DNA from: JAJQCI01 sp964388305
Lineage (GTDB): Bacteria > Bacillota > Clostridia > Lachnospirales > CAG-274
Direction: 5' to 3'
Length of the DNA: 23,605 bases
Assembly (NCBI GenBank): GCA_964388305.1
Contig: CAYMAA010000016.1
Coordinates: 1-23,605 of the forward strand
Of the stretch, positions 8,167 through 16,096 are shown in pieces. The translations under genes and the position numbers were made by a program. How positions within the stretch are numbered: the stretch's first letter is position 1; the number at the start of each line of letters is the position of its first letter. The notes below the pieces were generated by a model. The model made no database searches, had not been told where the DNA came from, and worked only from the letters and a program-made list of their open reading frames with translations.

Positions 8167-9563
8167 ATTTTATTGCCCTCCAATTTTTCCAATAGGTGAG
8201 AAACATTTACGGGGTAGTTGCCCGTAAAGCAGGCACAGCAAAAGCCGCGGGCAGAGCCCGGAGCGATTTTTAAAAGATTTTCCAAGCTTAAATAATCCAA
8301 GCTGTCCGCACCGATATATTTTGCTATTTCCTTTATTTCATAATGATTTGCTATAAGCTCGTTTCTTGTAGGCACGTCCGTACCGAAAAAGCATGGCCAT
8401 TTAAAAGGTGGAGAGGAAATTCTCACATGAACCTCTGTTGCGCCTGCGTTTTTTAAAAGGTTTACTATACGGGCGGAGGTAGTACCCCTTACAATAGAAT
8501 CGTCTATCATAATAACACGTTTGCCCGAAACCTCGCTTTTTAGGGCGTTAAGCTTCATTTTAACGGCATTTTGCCTTGTGGACTGACCGGGGGATATAAA
8601 GGTACGGGCAATATATTTATTTTTAATGAAACCCATTCTTAATGGAATACCGGACTGCTCCGCATAGCCTTGCGCTGCGGAAAGACCCGAATCCGGCACA
8701 CCTATAACCACGTCTGCGTCCGCATGGCTTTGAATTGCCAAAAACCGCCCAGCCATTTTACGGGATTCGTGAACGGACTGACCGTCTATAACGGAATCGG
8801 GACGGGCAAAATAAATATGTTCAAAAATGCAAAGATGGGTACTTTTTGGTTTTATAACCTGTTCCGAGCTTATATCCTCTTTAAAAACGGTTATAACCTC
8901 ACCCGGCTCAACATCTCTTACAAATTTTGCACCTATTGCATCAAAAGCGGATGTTTCAGAAGCAAAAACGGTGGCTTTGCCAAGCTTGCCCATACAAAGA
9001 GGACGAAACCCCCAAGGATCTCTTGCGGCAATAAGCTTTTGAGGTGACATTACAAGAATTGAAAAAGCGCCCTCAAGCTTACGCATTGTTTTTTTAACCG
9101 CCTCTTCGATAGAGCCGCTTTTTATTCGTTCCTTTGCGATTGTGTAGGCTATAATTTCCGAATCGGCAGTGGTTTGAAAAATTGCTCCGCCATACTCCAA
9201 GGCAGACCTTAATTTTTCCGTGTTGGTAATGTTTCCGTTATGGGCAATGGCTATTGTGCCTTTAATGTAGCGAAGCACAAGGGGCTGAACGTTTTCTCTT
9301 ACAGAGCCGCCTGCGGTAGAGTAGCGCACATGACCCACCGCCATATTGCCCGGGTATTTATTTAAAATTTCATTGTTAAAAACCTCGTTTACCAAGCCTG
9401 TATCTTTATAATAGGTTATTTCTCTGTTTTTATTTACGGCAATGCCGCAGCCCTCCTGCCCTCTGTGCTGAAGAGCCACAAGGGCGTTGCAGGCAGTATG
9501 CGCCACGTTGCCGTTGGGGTCCCATATTCCAAAAACACCACATTCTTCTTTTAAAACACTCAT
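8163..9563 (-). CDS. purF: amidophosphoribosyltransferase (Fe-S type)
   Basis: A 466-residue enzyme that makes phosphoribosylamine from PRPP and glutamine, the committed step of purine synthesis. Cys8 (EECGVFG) is the glutaminase nucleophile; seven residues precede it, as in the propeptide of the Bacillus-type enzyme. The PRPP-binding motif is VIMIDDSIVRGTT near 350-362. Cys245, Cys391, Cys442 and Cys445 match the spacing of the four [4Fe-4S] ligands of the B. subtilis enzyme (236, 382, 437, 440), so this is the oxygen-sensitive iron-sulfur form. The ATG follows GGAGGG. It sits 38 nt after purC and overlaps purB. Confidence 0.97.
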   Translation of the reverse strand: MSVLKEECGVFGIWDPNGNVAHTACNALVALQHRGQEGCGIAVNKNREITYYKDTGLVNEVFNNEILNKYPGNMAVGHVRYSTAGGSVRENVQPLVLRYIKGTIAIAHNGNITNTEKLRSALEYGGAIFQTTADSEIIAYTIAKERIKSGSIEEAVKKTMRKLEGAFSILVMSPQKLIAARDPWGFRPLCMGKLGKATVFASETSAFDAIGAKFVRDVEPGEVITVFKEDISSEQVIKPKSTHLCIFEHIYFARPDSVIDGQSVHESRKMAGRFLAIQSHADADVVIGVPDSGLSAAQGYAEQSGIPLRMGFIKNKYIARTFISPGQSTRQNAVKMKLNALKSEVSGKRVIMIDDSIVRGTTSARIVNLLKNAGATEVHVRISSPPFKWPCFFGTDVPTRNELIANHYEIKEIAKYIGADSLDYLSLENLLKIAPGSARGFCCACFTGNYPVNVSHLLEKLEGNKI

Positions 9564-9601
9564 TAAAAATTCCCTCCAAGTCGGTTTTTAGGGGTGTACA
9601 A

Positions 9602-10321
9602 TTATTTACTGTAGTATTCGTTAAGCCTTCCCCAAACTTCAAAATATACGTCCGAAAATTCGCCAAGGTCGAAACGGAAACGGTCTTTATCCAGCTTTTT
9701 GTTTGTTTCCGCATCCCAAAGACGGCAGGTATCCGGTGAAATTTCATCTGCAAGCACAAGCTCGCCGTCGGCTGTTTTGCCTATTTCTATTTTAAAATCT
9801 ATAAGTTTAATACCAATGTTAAGGAAAATCCTTTTAAGCGACTCATTTACCTTATAAGCCATATCCGATATGGTTTTAACCTCGTCCTCTGTTGCAAGAC
9901 CTATCGCAAGAAGCTGGGAGGTGTTTATCATAGGGTCGCCCAAATCATCATTTTTATAGCTGAATTCCAATGTCGGGTTTTTAAGGGCAGTGCCTTCCTT
10001 TACACCAAACCTTTTTGAAAATGAGCCTGCGGCAACATTACGAATAATAACCTCCAAAGGAACAATATCCACTTTTTTTACAAGTGTTTCTCTTTTGGAA
10101 AGCTCTTTAACAAGATGGGTTTTAATTCCGTCCTTTTCAAGCAAACGGAATATAAAATTTGCCATTTGGTTATTAATTTCGCCTTTTCCCTCAAAAGAAC
10201 CTTTTTTAACACCGTTAAAAGCCGTTGCATCATCCTTATATTCAAAAATGCAAAGGGTCGGGTCATCTGTTGCAAATACTTTTTTTGCCTTACCTGTATA
10301 AAGAAGCTCCTTTTTTTCCAT
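9602..10321 (-). CDS. purC: SAICAR synthetase
   Basis: A 239-residue phosphoribosylaminoimidazole-succinocarboxamide synthase. It joins aspartate to CAIR using ATP, and its product is the substrate of purB next to it. Motifs seen are LLYTGKAKKVF at the N-terminus, VPLEVIIRNVAAGSFSKRFG in the middle, and DEISPDTCRLWD. Two in-frame ATGs occur, at 10327 and 10321. The AGGTG element is only 2 nt from the first and 8 nt from the second, and the second gives the usual family N-terminus, so 10321 is preferred. First gene of the operon. Confidence 0.95.
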   Translation of the reverse strand: MEKKELLYTGKAKKVFATDDPTLCIFEYKDDATAFNGVKKGSFEGKGEINNQMANFIFRLLEKDGIKTHLVKELSKRETLVKKVDIVPLEVIIRNVAAGSFSKRFGVKEGTALKNPTLEFSYKNDDLGDPMINTSQLLAIGLATEDEVKTISDMAYKVNESLKRIFLNIGIKLIDFKIEIGKTADGELVLADEISPDTCRLWDAETNKKLDKDRFRFDLGEFSDVYFEVWGRLNEYYSK

Positions 10322-10379
10322 TGTCATTACACCTTTCTTAAATAAACATAGTTACATTAAATTTACAACACACAATAAA

Positions 10380-10408
10380 ATTATATACTGTTTCGCATTG
10401 AAATGCAA
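10380..10408 (-). promoter_or_regulatory. promoter of the purC-F-B-A operon
   Basis: On the minus strand TTGCAT (10408-10403), a 17-bp spacer and TATAAT (10385-10380) form a near-consensus sigma-A promoter. The expected start is near 10373, leaving about 50 nt of leader, too short for a purine riboswitch. A small dyad (GCAT/ATGC, 10395-10406) overlaps the -35 and could hold a regulator; no B. subtilis-type PurR box was recognised. Confidence 0.75.
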
Positions 10409-10467
10409 TAGTTTTTAAATTTTTATCGGGTTTTTATCCCGCATAATCCTTGCAATATATATATTTC

Positions 10468-10496
10468 TTGAAAATTATAAGAATTTGTGATATAAT
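10468..10496 (+). promoter_or_regulatory. promoter of the small conserved gene and nuclease operon
   Basis: TTGAAA (10468-10473), a 17-bp spacer and TATAAT (10491-10496) with an upstream TG (extended -10) make a strong sigma-A promoter. It diverges from the purC promoter, so the two operons share about 200 bp of control region. Confidence 0.8.
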
Positions 10497-10527
10497 TTGT
10501 TTTAAAGAAAGGCCGGTGAAATATGGT

Positions 10528-10941
10528 TTGAAGGTTATTATTTGTATAGACAACAATATGGGAATGTTGTTTAATAACAGACGTCAAAGCTCAGACAAAC
10601 TGCTTATACGGCATATTTTAACCCTTACCGGTAAAAGCAGACTGTTTATAAACAGCTTTTCCGAGGATATAATTAAAGGGGATTTTGCAATTTGCGATGA
10701 CAATTTTTTAATAAACTGCCCCAAAGGAGATTATTGCTTTGTTGAAAATGCGGACATTTCTCCTTATGAAGAAAAAATATCCGGCTTAATATTGTGCTGC
10801 TGGAACAGAACCTACCCGGCGGACTTTTATCTTAAAACAGATCTTTCAAAATGGCGGCTTATATCCGAGCAGGACATAGCAGGCTATTCTCACAAAAAAA
10901 TTACAATAAAAACCTATACAAAGCAACAGCGGAGGGAATAA
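10528..10941 (+). CDS. conserved Firmicutes protein of unknown function (family sometimes labelled 'ribonuclease Z')
   Basis: A 137-residue cytoplasmic protein without a signal peptide or membrane segment. It has features I recall from a small Firmicutes family: a start like KVIICIDNNMGMLFNNRRQS, then GDYCFVEN, a WNRTYPADFY motif and a terminal HKKIT-Y. Relatives are sometimes named ribonuclease Z in databases, but no metallo-beta-lactamase motif is visible, so that name is probably wrong. The start is uncertain. TTG 10528 lies 8 nt after GGTGA and gives the family N-terminus, while GTG 10516 is also possible; an ATG at 10523 is out of frame and stops after two codons. The stop abuts the next ATG with no gap, and the next gene's GGAGGG site lies inside this gene, so the two are coupled. 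Confidence 0.7.
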   Translation: MKVIICIDNNMGMLFNNRRQSSDKLLIRHILTLTGKSRLFINSFSEDIIKGDFAICDDNFLINCPKGDYCFVENADISPYEEKISGLILCCWNRTYPADFYLKTDLSKWRLISEQDIAGYSHKKITIKTYTKQQRRE

Positions 10942-12204
10942 ATGAAAAATATATATTCATGGTTTAAATATTTATTTACAACAGTTATTATAACAACGCT
11001 TTTTTGCTCCGCAGCCGTTTTGGGCGCCGATACGGAAATAGTTTTACAGGCAGGCAGTCCCGTTATGACGGTAAACGGAGTTGAAAAGGAAATAGACCCG
11101 GGCATTGGCACAAAGCCGGCAATTACAAACGGCAGAACTCTTCTGCCCATAAGAGCAATAATAGAAGAAATGGGCGGAACGGCAAGCTGGGATGATGCGG
11201 CCAAACAAATAAAGCTATCCTGCGGAGACAATACCGCCATTCTTACTCTTAACAGCGCCAAAGCTACAGTAAACGGCGCAGCCGTAACAATGGATACTGC
11301 CCCAACAATAATAAACGGCAGAACTATGCTGCCTATAAGATTTGTGGCGGAAAGCTTTGGCTTTGATGTTACTTGGAATGATGCGGACAAAACAATAACG
11401 GTAACAACAGCCGAGGAAAATATCAGCAAGGCTGAAATACCGCCCTACAGCGGGTCGCCATACACGGCAATTAACAACAACAAGCCGTATTTTACATCGG
11501 AAAATCTTACTACGGCTTCCTTTGAAACCTACTCGCCGTTGGACAGCTTGGGCAGGTGCGGCACAGCATTTTCCTGTATTGGCAGGGATCTTATGCCAAC
11601 GGAAGAACGCGGCAGCATTGGTCAGGTAAAGCCAAGCGGCTGGCATACCGTAAAGTATGACAATGTTGACGGAAAATACCTTTACAACCGCTGTCATTTA
11701 ATAGGCTATCAGCTTACGGCGGAAAATGCCAACGAAAAAAATCTTATAACAGGCACAAGATACCTTAATGTAGAGGGAATGTTGCCCTTTGAAAATATGA
11801 CCGCAGACTACATTAAAGAAACAAACAACCATGTGCTTTACAGAGTAACCCCTGTTTTTAGCGGAAATAATCTGCTTGCTGACGGAGTTATTATGGAAGG
11901 CTTTTCCGTTGAGGATAACGGCGCAGGCATTTGTTTTAATGTTTTTGCCTATAATGTACAACCCGGCATTTCAATAAACTATGCAACGGGGGAAAGCTCT
12001 CTCCAAGCGCAAGACGAACAGCAGGAAAACGGGGAGGCTTCCTCTGCCGAGGGCTATGTTTTAAATACAAATACAAAAAAATTCCACTATCCCTACTGCT
12101 CTTCGGTAAATTCCATTTCTTCAGACAATAAACAAGCCTACAGCGGTTCAAGAAACGACCTTATTGCCCAAGGGTATGAACCGTGCAAAAACTGCAATCC
12201 TTAA
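10942..12204 (+). CDS. secreted stalk-domain DNA/RNA non-specific endonuclease with C-terminal Cys/His module
   Basis: A 420-residue extracellular protein. Signal peptide 1-29 (cleavage after VLGA). Residues about 33-150 hold two copper amine oxidase N-terminal-like (stalk) repeats, each with the NGRTLLPIR or NGRTMLPIR and tryptophan-containing second-half pattern. The nuclease domain (about 165-345) belongs to the DNA-entry/NUC superfamily: the catalytic-type His252 lies in YNRCHLIG, followed by NEKNLITGTRYLN, which carries the metal-ligand asparagine region. After a Glu/Gln/Ser linker, the last 49 residues carry His382, Cys386, Cys415 and Cys418 (FHYPYC, PCKNC), like the Ada-type zinc-binding module often found at the end of Firmicutes secreted nucleases. 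Likely roles are nutrient scavenging from extracellular DNA or DNA processing at the cell surface. Second gene of its operon. Confidence 0.9.
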   Translation: MKNIYSWFKYLFTTVIITTLFCSAAVLGADTEIVLQAGSPVMTVNGVEKEIDPGIGTKPAITNGRTLLPIRAIIEEMGGTASWDDAAKQIKLSCGDNTAILTLNSAKATVNGAAVTMDTAPTIINGRTMLPIRFVAESFGFDVTWNDADKTITVTTAEENISKAEIPPYSGSPYTAINNNKPYFTSENLTTASFETYSPLDSLGRCGTAFSCIGRDLMPTEERGSIGQVKPSGWHTVKYDNVDGKYLYNRCHLIGYQLTAENANEKNLITGTRYLNVEGMLPFENMTADYIKETNNHVLYRVTPVFSGNNLLADGVIMEGFSVEDNGAGICFNVFAYNVQPGISINYATGESSLQAQDEQQENGEASSAEGYVLNTNTKKFHYPYCSSVNSISSDNKQAYSGSRNDLIAQGYEPCKNCNP

Positions 12205-12248
12205 AAAATACTGTTTGAGCAGGCTAACTTTAAAGGAATGATTATAAT

Positions 12249-12611
12249 ATGGACGAAAACTACAACAAAATAATAGGCGCTAATATTCGCTATGAAAGAA
12301 AGCTGAGGAATTTCTCTATTGAGGATTTGGGTACAATGCTTGATATTGCTCCAAGCTTTTTGGGACTTATAGAACGAGGGCAAAGAGGCACTTCAATAAA
12401 TAATCTTTGCAGAATTGCCAATTTCTTTTCAATCACATTAGATACACTGATAACAAGAGATTTGGAGTTTGGCGCTCCTCCCGATGAAATGTCCTTTCTT
12501 CAGCAAAGAGGTATTGTAGCCGGCGACCTTATAATAAATTTAAGTACTCCTGAGCTGAATTTTGTAATAGAAACAATTAAAAATCTTAAAAAATTAAGAA
12601 AAATAGAATAA
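12249..12611 (+). CDS. XRE-family helix-turn-helix regulator
   Basis: A 120-residue DNA-binding protein. Residues 7-70 form the Cro/C1-type domain (SIEDLGTMLDIAPSFLGLIE, then RRGTSI-like and NLCRIANFFSITLDTLI segments). The C-terminal 50 residues are short and probably helical, possibly for dimerisation. It starts 44 nt after the nuclease gene; an AAAGGA site lies 11 nt upstream, a rather long spacing. It may be the last gene of the nuclease operon or belong with the AT-rich islet that follows. Its targets cannot be read from the sequence. Confidence 0.85.
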   Translation: MDENYNKIIGANIRYERKLRNFSIEDLGTMLDIAPSFLGLIERGQRGTSINNLCRIANFFSITLDTLITRDLEFGAPPDEMSFLQQRGIVAGDLIINLSTPELNFVIETIKNLKKLRKIE

Positions 12612-12706
12612 TGTGATAACTCGCTTTTTAAATATATGTTGCCAATAGATTATAAATTATGTGAAAATTGATGCAGATTTAACACAAGGTTGCCGATTTG
12701 GGTTAA

Positions 12707-13054
12707 ACCTATCAAATACTTTTTGGCTATGACGATTTTGGCAACGGCGCTTCCACCGAGTACAGCTGCGATAAGGGAAATCAAATAAGAAAAACCGAAA
12801 GCCAAAGCAGAGATGAATTAGGTGTTACTTCAATTGCATTACAAACTTTTGAAGAAACTGAGTTTAATATAGTTTATATTGATGCAGCCTATGATAGCAA
12901 AATTCTCAGTCTTGGTGGTTCTTGCTATGAAGAGGATGGAGAACCGATAAGCTGTATTGTGCTGTTGAATTTGGCTGTACAGCCGACAATAGGTGTTGCA
13001 TTTGAATATGACATTAACGTAACAGACGTTCCATCACCGTATTATATACGTTAG
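12707..13054 (+). pseudogene. start-less 115-codon open remnant of unknown origin
   Basis: This frame is open for 115 codons and ends with TAG at 13052, but it contains no ATG and is closed upstream by a TAA at 12704. The predicted peptide looks like real protein: it begins near GYDDFGNGASTEYSCDKG and ends in VAFEYDINVTDVPSPYYIR, alternating polar and hydrophobic residues as in a beta-sandwich. I do not recognise the family. It is best read as the 3' part of a gene whose 5' end was deleted. Nothing else is seen in 12612-12706 or 13055-13087. Confidence 0.5.
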
Positions 13055-13104
13055 GACATAAACTGATTCATGTTTGGATACATATTAGAGGAAAGGCTAA
13101 AATA

Positions 13105-13305
13105 ATGGAAGATATTGGTGAATATGAATATGTTAGCGCAGATGGTGCTTTACAGCGTAAATCTACAAGTCCTGAAGAGCCGGAAACAGTTTGTATAGCA
13201 TATAAGAATAGAGATAACGAAAAAATGGTAAGAACAAAAGCATGCAAATACAGTGAAAATTATTTAAGGGCTGAGCATGGCTTGCCTATAAGACGCAGTT
13301 ATTAA
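13105..13305 (+). CDS. small protein of unknown function
   Basis: A 66-residue charged protein with no signal peptide or membrane segment. AGGAAAGG lies about 9 nt upstream of the ATG. The sequence contains VCIAYKNRDNEKMV and ends in LPIRRSY; two cysteines are present but no known metal motif. It precedes the SLH-like gene by 19 nt, and that gene has its own GGAGG, so co-transcription is likely. Function unknown; a real gene is favoured by the start signal and the ordinary amino acid composition. Confidence 0.55.
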   Translation: MEDIGEYEYVSADGALQRKSTSPEEPETVCIAYKNRDNEKMVRTKACKYSENYLRAEHGLPIRRSY

Positions 13306-13324
13306 GTTAAGGAGGCATTAAGTT

Positions 13325-14164
13325 ATGTTATTTAAGAGATTTAGTATTTTATTTGTTACTGTTATTTTTGTTGTTTTAATTGGAAATGTGAATGCGTATT
13401 GCGAAAGCGGCGGAGAGATTTTCTCTGAAGAAAGCAGTATTGATATTAAATTTATTGAAGCGTTGAAGAAGTATGAAATTTTGGACAGTGATTTTGGTGA
13501 ATATGACAGTGCGGAGGAAGTTTCCAGAGATGACTGTTTAAGGGGTATTTTAAAAGCTGCCGGCATGCATGTTGACGGTTATTTTGATTCCGGCAAGGCT
13601 GATATTGAGCAGGTTTTTGCAGATGAAAATTATGCTAAAGATAAATCATATTTGAATTTTGGGTATATTTATAGAATAATGAGTGGTCAAAAAGTACAGA
13701 AAGAAAAGAAAATACCCGGTGAACCTCAAAAATTATGGTTATTTGGTGAGCTTATTGTAAATGGAAAGGTAAGAGAGTATAATGAACCTGTGGATATGAA
13801 TAGAGAGTATTTTTTTCCACTTCGTACTGCAACAGTAAACGACTGTATTGCATTTATAATGAGGTGTATAGACAAAAATGCCGAAGGACTGGATCTGGAA
13901 GGAACATTTCAGTTGGCTAAGGATAGGGGGATTATAAAAGAGTCTGATAATTTTTATAATGATGGGAACAGAGATTTAAACCAAGAGATATTTTTTACGT
14001 TATTAAAACGTATGATGAACGAGAAAAGATATATTTATTTTAGAAAGTTAACTGATAAGGATATATGGTGGGAATGTGACGGAAGATTATACGATGAAAC
14101 AGGTGAGATGACATATTTGGAATATATGCAGTCTTTATATGATTCCACTGAGAGCAGTTTGTGA
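13325..14164 (+). pseudogene. secreted SLH-like/stalk protein, 5' part of a frameshifted gene
   Basis: A 279-residue reading frame with a signal peptide (1-24, cleavage after VNA). Residues about 40-115 and 180-240 resemble S-layer homology repeats: an EALKKYEIL helix, then VSRDDCLRGILKAAG, FADENY...YIYRIMSG, and later DLNQEIFFTLLKRMM. Between them ELIVNGKVREYNEPV...YFFPLRTA resembles half of a stalk domain. The frame ends at TGA 14162, where the adjacent frame carries the rest of a stalk domain (see 14139-14447). The natural product was therefore probably a single protein of about 370 residues that anchored to the wall through SLH repeats. GGAGG lies upstream of the ATG. Codon use is more AT-rich than in neighbouring genes. 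If the break is a sequencing error, the gene would be intact. Confidence 0.6.
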
Positions 14165-14447
14165 AGCTTATGGGTGTATTGTTGAATGGGATCAATATAA
14201 TAAAACCGCAACTGTTTATTTGAATGACGACACAAAAGATTTTTGCTTATATACTGTTGGCGAAGAAGGTGTTGAAGGGCATGATGGAGATGGAGATGGT
14301 CAATATGTTTATGTATGTTGCAAGCCTATAAGTATTATTAACAATAGAATTATTGTAGAAATGAATTCATTGCCGTTTATACCTATAAAGGATGAAACAG
14401 ATTATAGTAAAAATTATATTGTTTTTAAAAGCACTAATTACAATTAA
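14112..14447 (+). pseudogene. 3' part of the frameshifted gene: stalk-domain tail
   Basis: In the +1 frame relative to the preceding gene, this region opens at 14112 (after a TGA at 14109-14111) and runs to TAA 14445. From 14139 it reads MIPLRAVCEAYGCIVEWDQY and continues KTATVYLND, the classic second half of a copper amine oxidase N-terminal-like (stalk) repeat. The ATG at 14139 is an internal methionine of the motif and has no ribosome binding site. The usual NGRT stretch before PLRAV is missing, so a small deletion as well as a frame change is likely. Confidence 0.6.
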
Positions 14448-14503
14448 AACCGAAAACACGGGCAAGGTTACAAGCTGCGCTTATGACTTTCTTACTTGGT
14501 TAA

Positions 14504-14540
14504 AAAAATTCTTTCCCTGTTTGTTTGGGAAAGAATTTTT
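14504..14540. terminator. strong bidirectional intrinsic terminator
   Basis: AAAAATTCTTTCCC (14504-14517) and GGGAAAGAATTTTT (14527-14540) form a perfect 14-bp stem with a 9-nt loop, with a T-rich tail on either strand. It separates the plus-strand broken stalk gene from the minus-strand wal-like operon, whose last stop is at 14546. Confidence 0.9.
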
Positions 14541-14545
14541 GTGTT

Positions 14546-14794
14546 TTATTTTTGTTTTTTCCATGCTTCAAGAGCCTGCGCAAGCTGATCGGGACAGGAT
14601 GTTGGCCGCGGCCCGCATTTTATTCCTTTTAGACGGGATATTGCCTCGTCTACGTCCATACCCTCTATAAGCCTTGCAACTCCCTGCGTGTTGCCTGCGC
14701 AGCCGCCCAAAAAAGCTACATTGTGCAATTTATTGTCATCAGATACATCAAAATGAATCATCATTGAGCAAACGCCCTTTGTTTTATAATCCAT
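14546..14794 (-). CDS. TSCPD-domain protein (TIGR03905-like)
   Basis: An 82-residue protein of the small TSCPD family, named after the motif seen here as TSCPDQLAQAL near residues 65-75. Other conserved points are TKGVCS near the start and FLGGCAGNTQGVARLIEGM. The domain also occurs at the C-terminus of some ribonucleotide reductases; the role of the stand-alone form is not known to me. The cysteines suggest metal or redox chemistry. ATG follows AAAGGAGT by 8 nt. Last gene of the walI-murA-walJ-rlmH block, 24 nt after rlmH. Confidence 0.85.
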   Translation of the reverse strand: MDYKTKGVCSMMIHFDVSDDNKLHNVAFLGGCAGNTQGVARLIEGMDVDEAISRLKGIKCGPRPTSCPDQLAQALEAWKKQK

Positions 14795-14818
14795 AAAATC
14801 AACTCCTTTGTAAAAAAA

Positions 14819-15298
14819 TTATTTATGATAGGGTTCATTGTTTATTATTCTGTAAGCTCTGTAAATTTGTTCGCACAAAATTACTCTCATTAACTGATGG
14901 GGAAATGTCATTGGAGAAAATGAAAGCCTAAAGCTGCCGCGACTAATAATTCTTTCGTCCAAACCCAAAGAGCCGCCTATTACAAATGTTATATGGCTAA
15001 CGCCCTCCACGGATTTTTGTTTAATTAAATCCGCAAATTTTGTACTGGAAAGGCTTTCCCCCTCAATTACCAAAGGCACCAAAAATGTATTATCCTTAAT
15101 TTTGGAAAGGAGTCTGTCCCCCTCTTTTTGTTTAACCGCCCTTATAACGGCGTCAGAGGTGCTGCCGGGGTCTTTTTCGTCAGCCACTTCCGCAATTTCA
15201 AAGCTCACATAGCGTGAAAGACGTTTGGAGTATTCCTCAATGGCTTCCCTGAAAAATTTTTCTTTAATTTTGCCTACGCACAATACGGTTATTTTCAT
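14819..15298 (-). CDS. rlmH: 23S rRNA (pseudouridine-1915-N3)-methyltransferase
   Basis: A 159-residue SPOUT-fold enzyme that methylates pseudouridine 1915 in helix 69 of 23S rRNA in assembled ribosomes, using S-adenosylmethionine. Length and sequence fit the family throughout: MKITVLCVGKIKE at the start, the FVIGGSLGLDE knot loop and the C-terminal FSPMTFPHQLMRVILCEQIYRA. Its ATG overlaps the walJ stop as ATGA (15295-15298). Close linkage of rlmH and walJ is also seen in Bacillus subtilis. Confidence 0.96.
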   Translation of the reverse strand: MKITVLCVGKIKEKFFREAIEEYSKRLSRYVSFEIAEVADEKDPGSTSDAVIRAVKQKEGDRLLSKIKDNTFLVPLVIEGESLSSTKFADLIKQKSVEGVSHITFVIGGSLGLDERIISRGSFRLSFSPMTFPHQLMRVILCEQIYRAYRIINNEPYHK

Positions 15299-16092
15299 TT
15301 CAGTTCTATTATTCGGGAAACACCCATGCGAGATGCCACAGACATATCCAGATAAGTTCCCACTTTTATTTTATAATTGTTCAAAACGCCTTCCACAGTA
15401 TTAAAAGCAAGCTCTTCCGTATTATTTTCCATGCTTAAATGCCCAAGCTGAACGTGAGAAAGCTCCCCATTCATAACACAAGCCAGCAGCTTGCCTGCGG
15501 TTATGTTGCTTAAATGCCCATTTTCTCCCAAAATTCTTCTTTTTAATGGTTCGGTATATGTGCCGTTTTTAAGCATTTCCTCATCATGGTTGCTTTCCAG
15601 CAAAAGAATATTGCTGTTCATAAGGCTGTCCATAACACATTTTGTAACATGACCTATATCCGTTGCTATAGTAATTTTTTTGTTTCCGCAAAGCACATTA
15701 AACCCCACAGGCTCGTTTGCATCGTGAGGTATGGCAAAGGGGTGAACGCACACATCGTTAATAACAATGCTTTCGTCCCCTGTAATAACATTTCTCAAAA
15801 GAGGGTTAACTTTGCCCATTTTATACTCTCCGCCGTTCCAAGTACCAAGAGTTGCATATAGGGGAGTGGAATATTTACGGGAGAATACCCCCGCTCCGCT
15901 TATATGGTCTGTATGCTCATGGGTTAAAAACAATGCGTCTATATCCGAGCCGTAAACACCTATTGCCTTTAAGCCCTCGTCTATCCTTTTACAGCTTATG
16001 CCTGCATCTATAAGTATTTTTGTGTTAGGCGTGCCTATGTAAACACAATTCCCCGATGAACCGCTTGCTATTGTCGCAAATTCTACCAGCAT
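15295..16092 (-). CDS. walJ: WalJ (YycJ)-like metallo-beta-lactamase-fold hydrolase
   Basis: A 265-residue cytoplasmic metallohydrolase. The N-terminus has TIASGSSGNCVYIG, typical of the YycJ group, and the metal site reads LTHEHTDHISG with His58, His60, Asp62 and His63. Further His/Asp residues follow in FAIPHDANEP and TIATDIGH. The family is linked in Bacillus and Streptococcus to the WalRK cell-wall system and to coordination of cell division with replication; a nuclease activity has been reported for a homologue. It begins 4 nt after the murA stop and overlaps rlmH, so all are co-translated. Confidence 0.9.
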   Translation of the reverse strand: MLVEFATIASGSSGNCVYIGTPNTKILIDAGISCKRIDEGLKAIGVYGSDIDALFLTHEHTDHISGAGVFSRKYSTPLYATLGTWNGGEYKMGKVNPLLRNVITGDESIVINDVCVHPFAIPHDANEPVGFNVLCGNKKITIATDIGHVTKCVMDSLMNSNILLLESNHDEEMLKNGTYTEPLKRRILGENGHLSNITAGKLLACVMNGELSHVQLGHLSMENNTEELAFNTVEGVLNNYKIKVGTYLDMSVASRMGVSRIIELK

Positions 16093-16096
16093 ATTA

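Noticed and set aside
5736..9047. Plus-strand open frames opposite purA and purF (such as 5736-6086 and 8670-9047)
   Set aside because: They are antisense to genes with full catalytic motifs and show no start signals.
10322..10380. Purine riboswitch in the purC leader
   Set aside because: The promoter places the start about 50 nt before the ATG; there is no room for the three-way junction and none of its conserved sequence is present.
14112..14164. Programmed frameshift in the SLH/stalk gene
   Set aside because: No slippery heptamer or stimulatory hairpin is visible, and part of the stalk motif is missing, which fits decay better.
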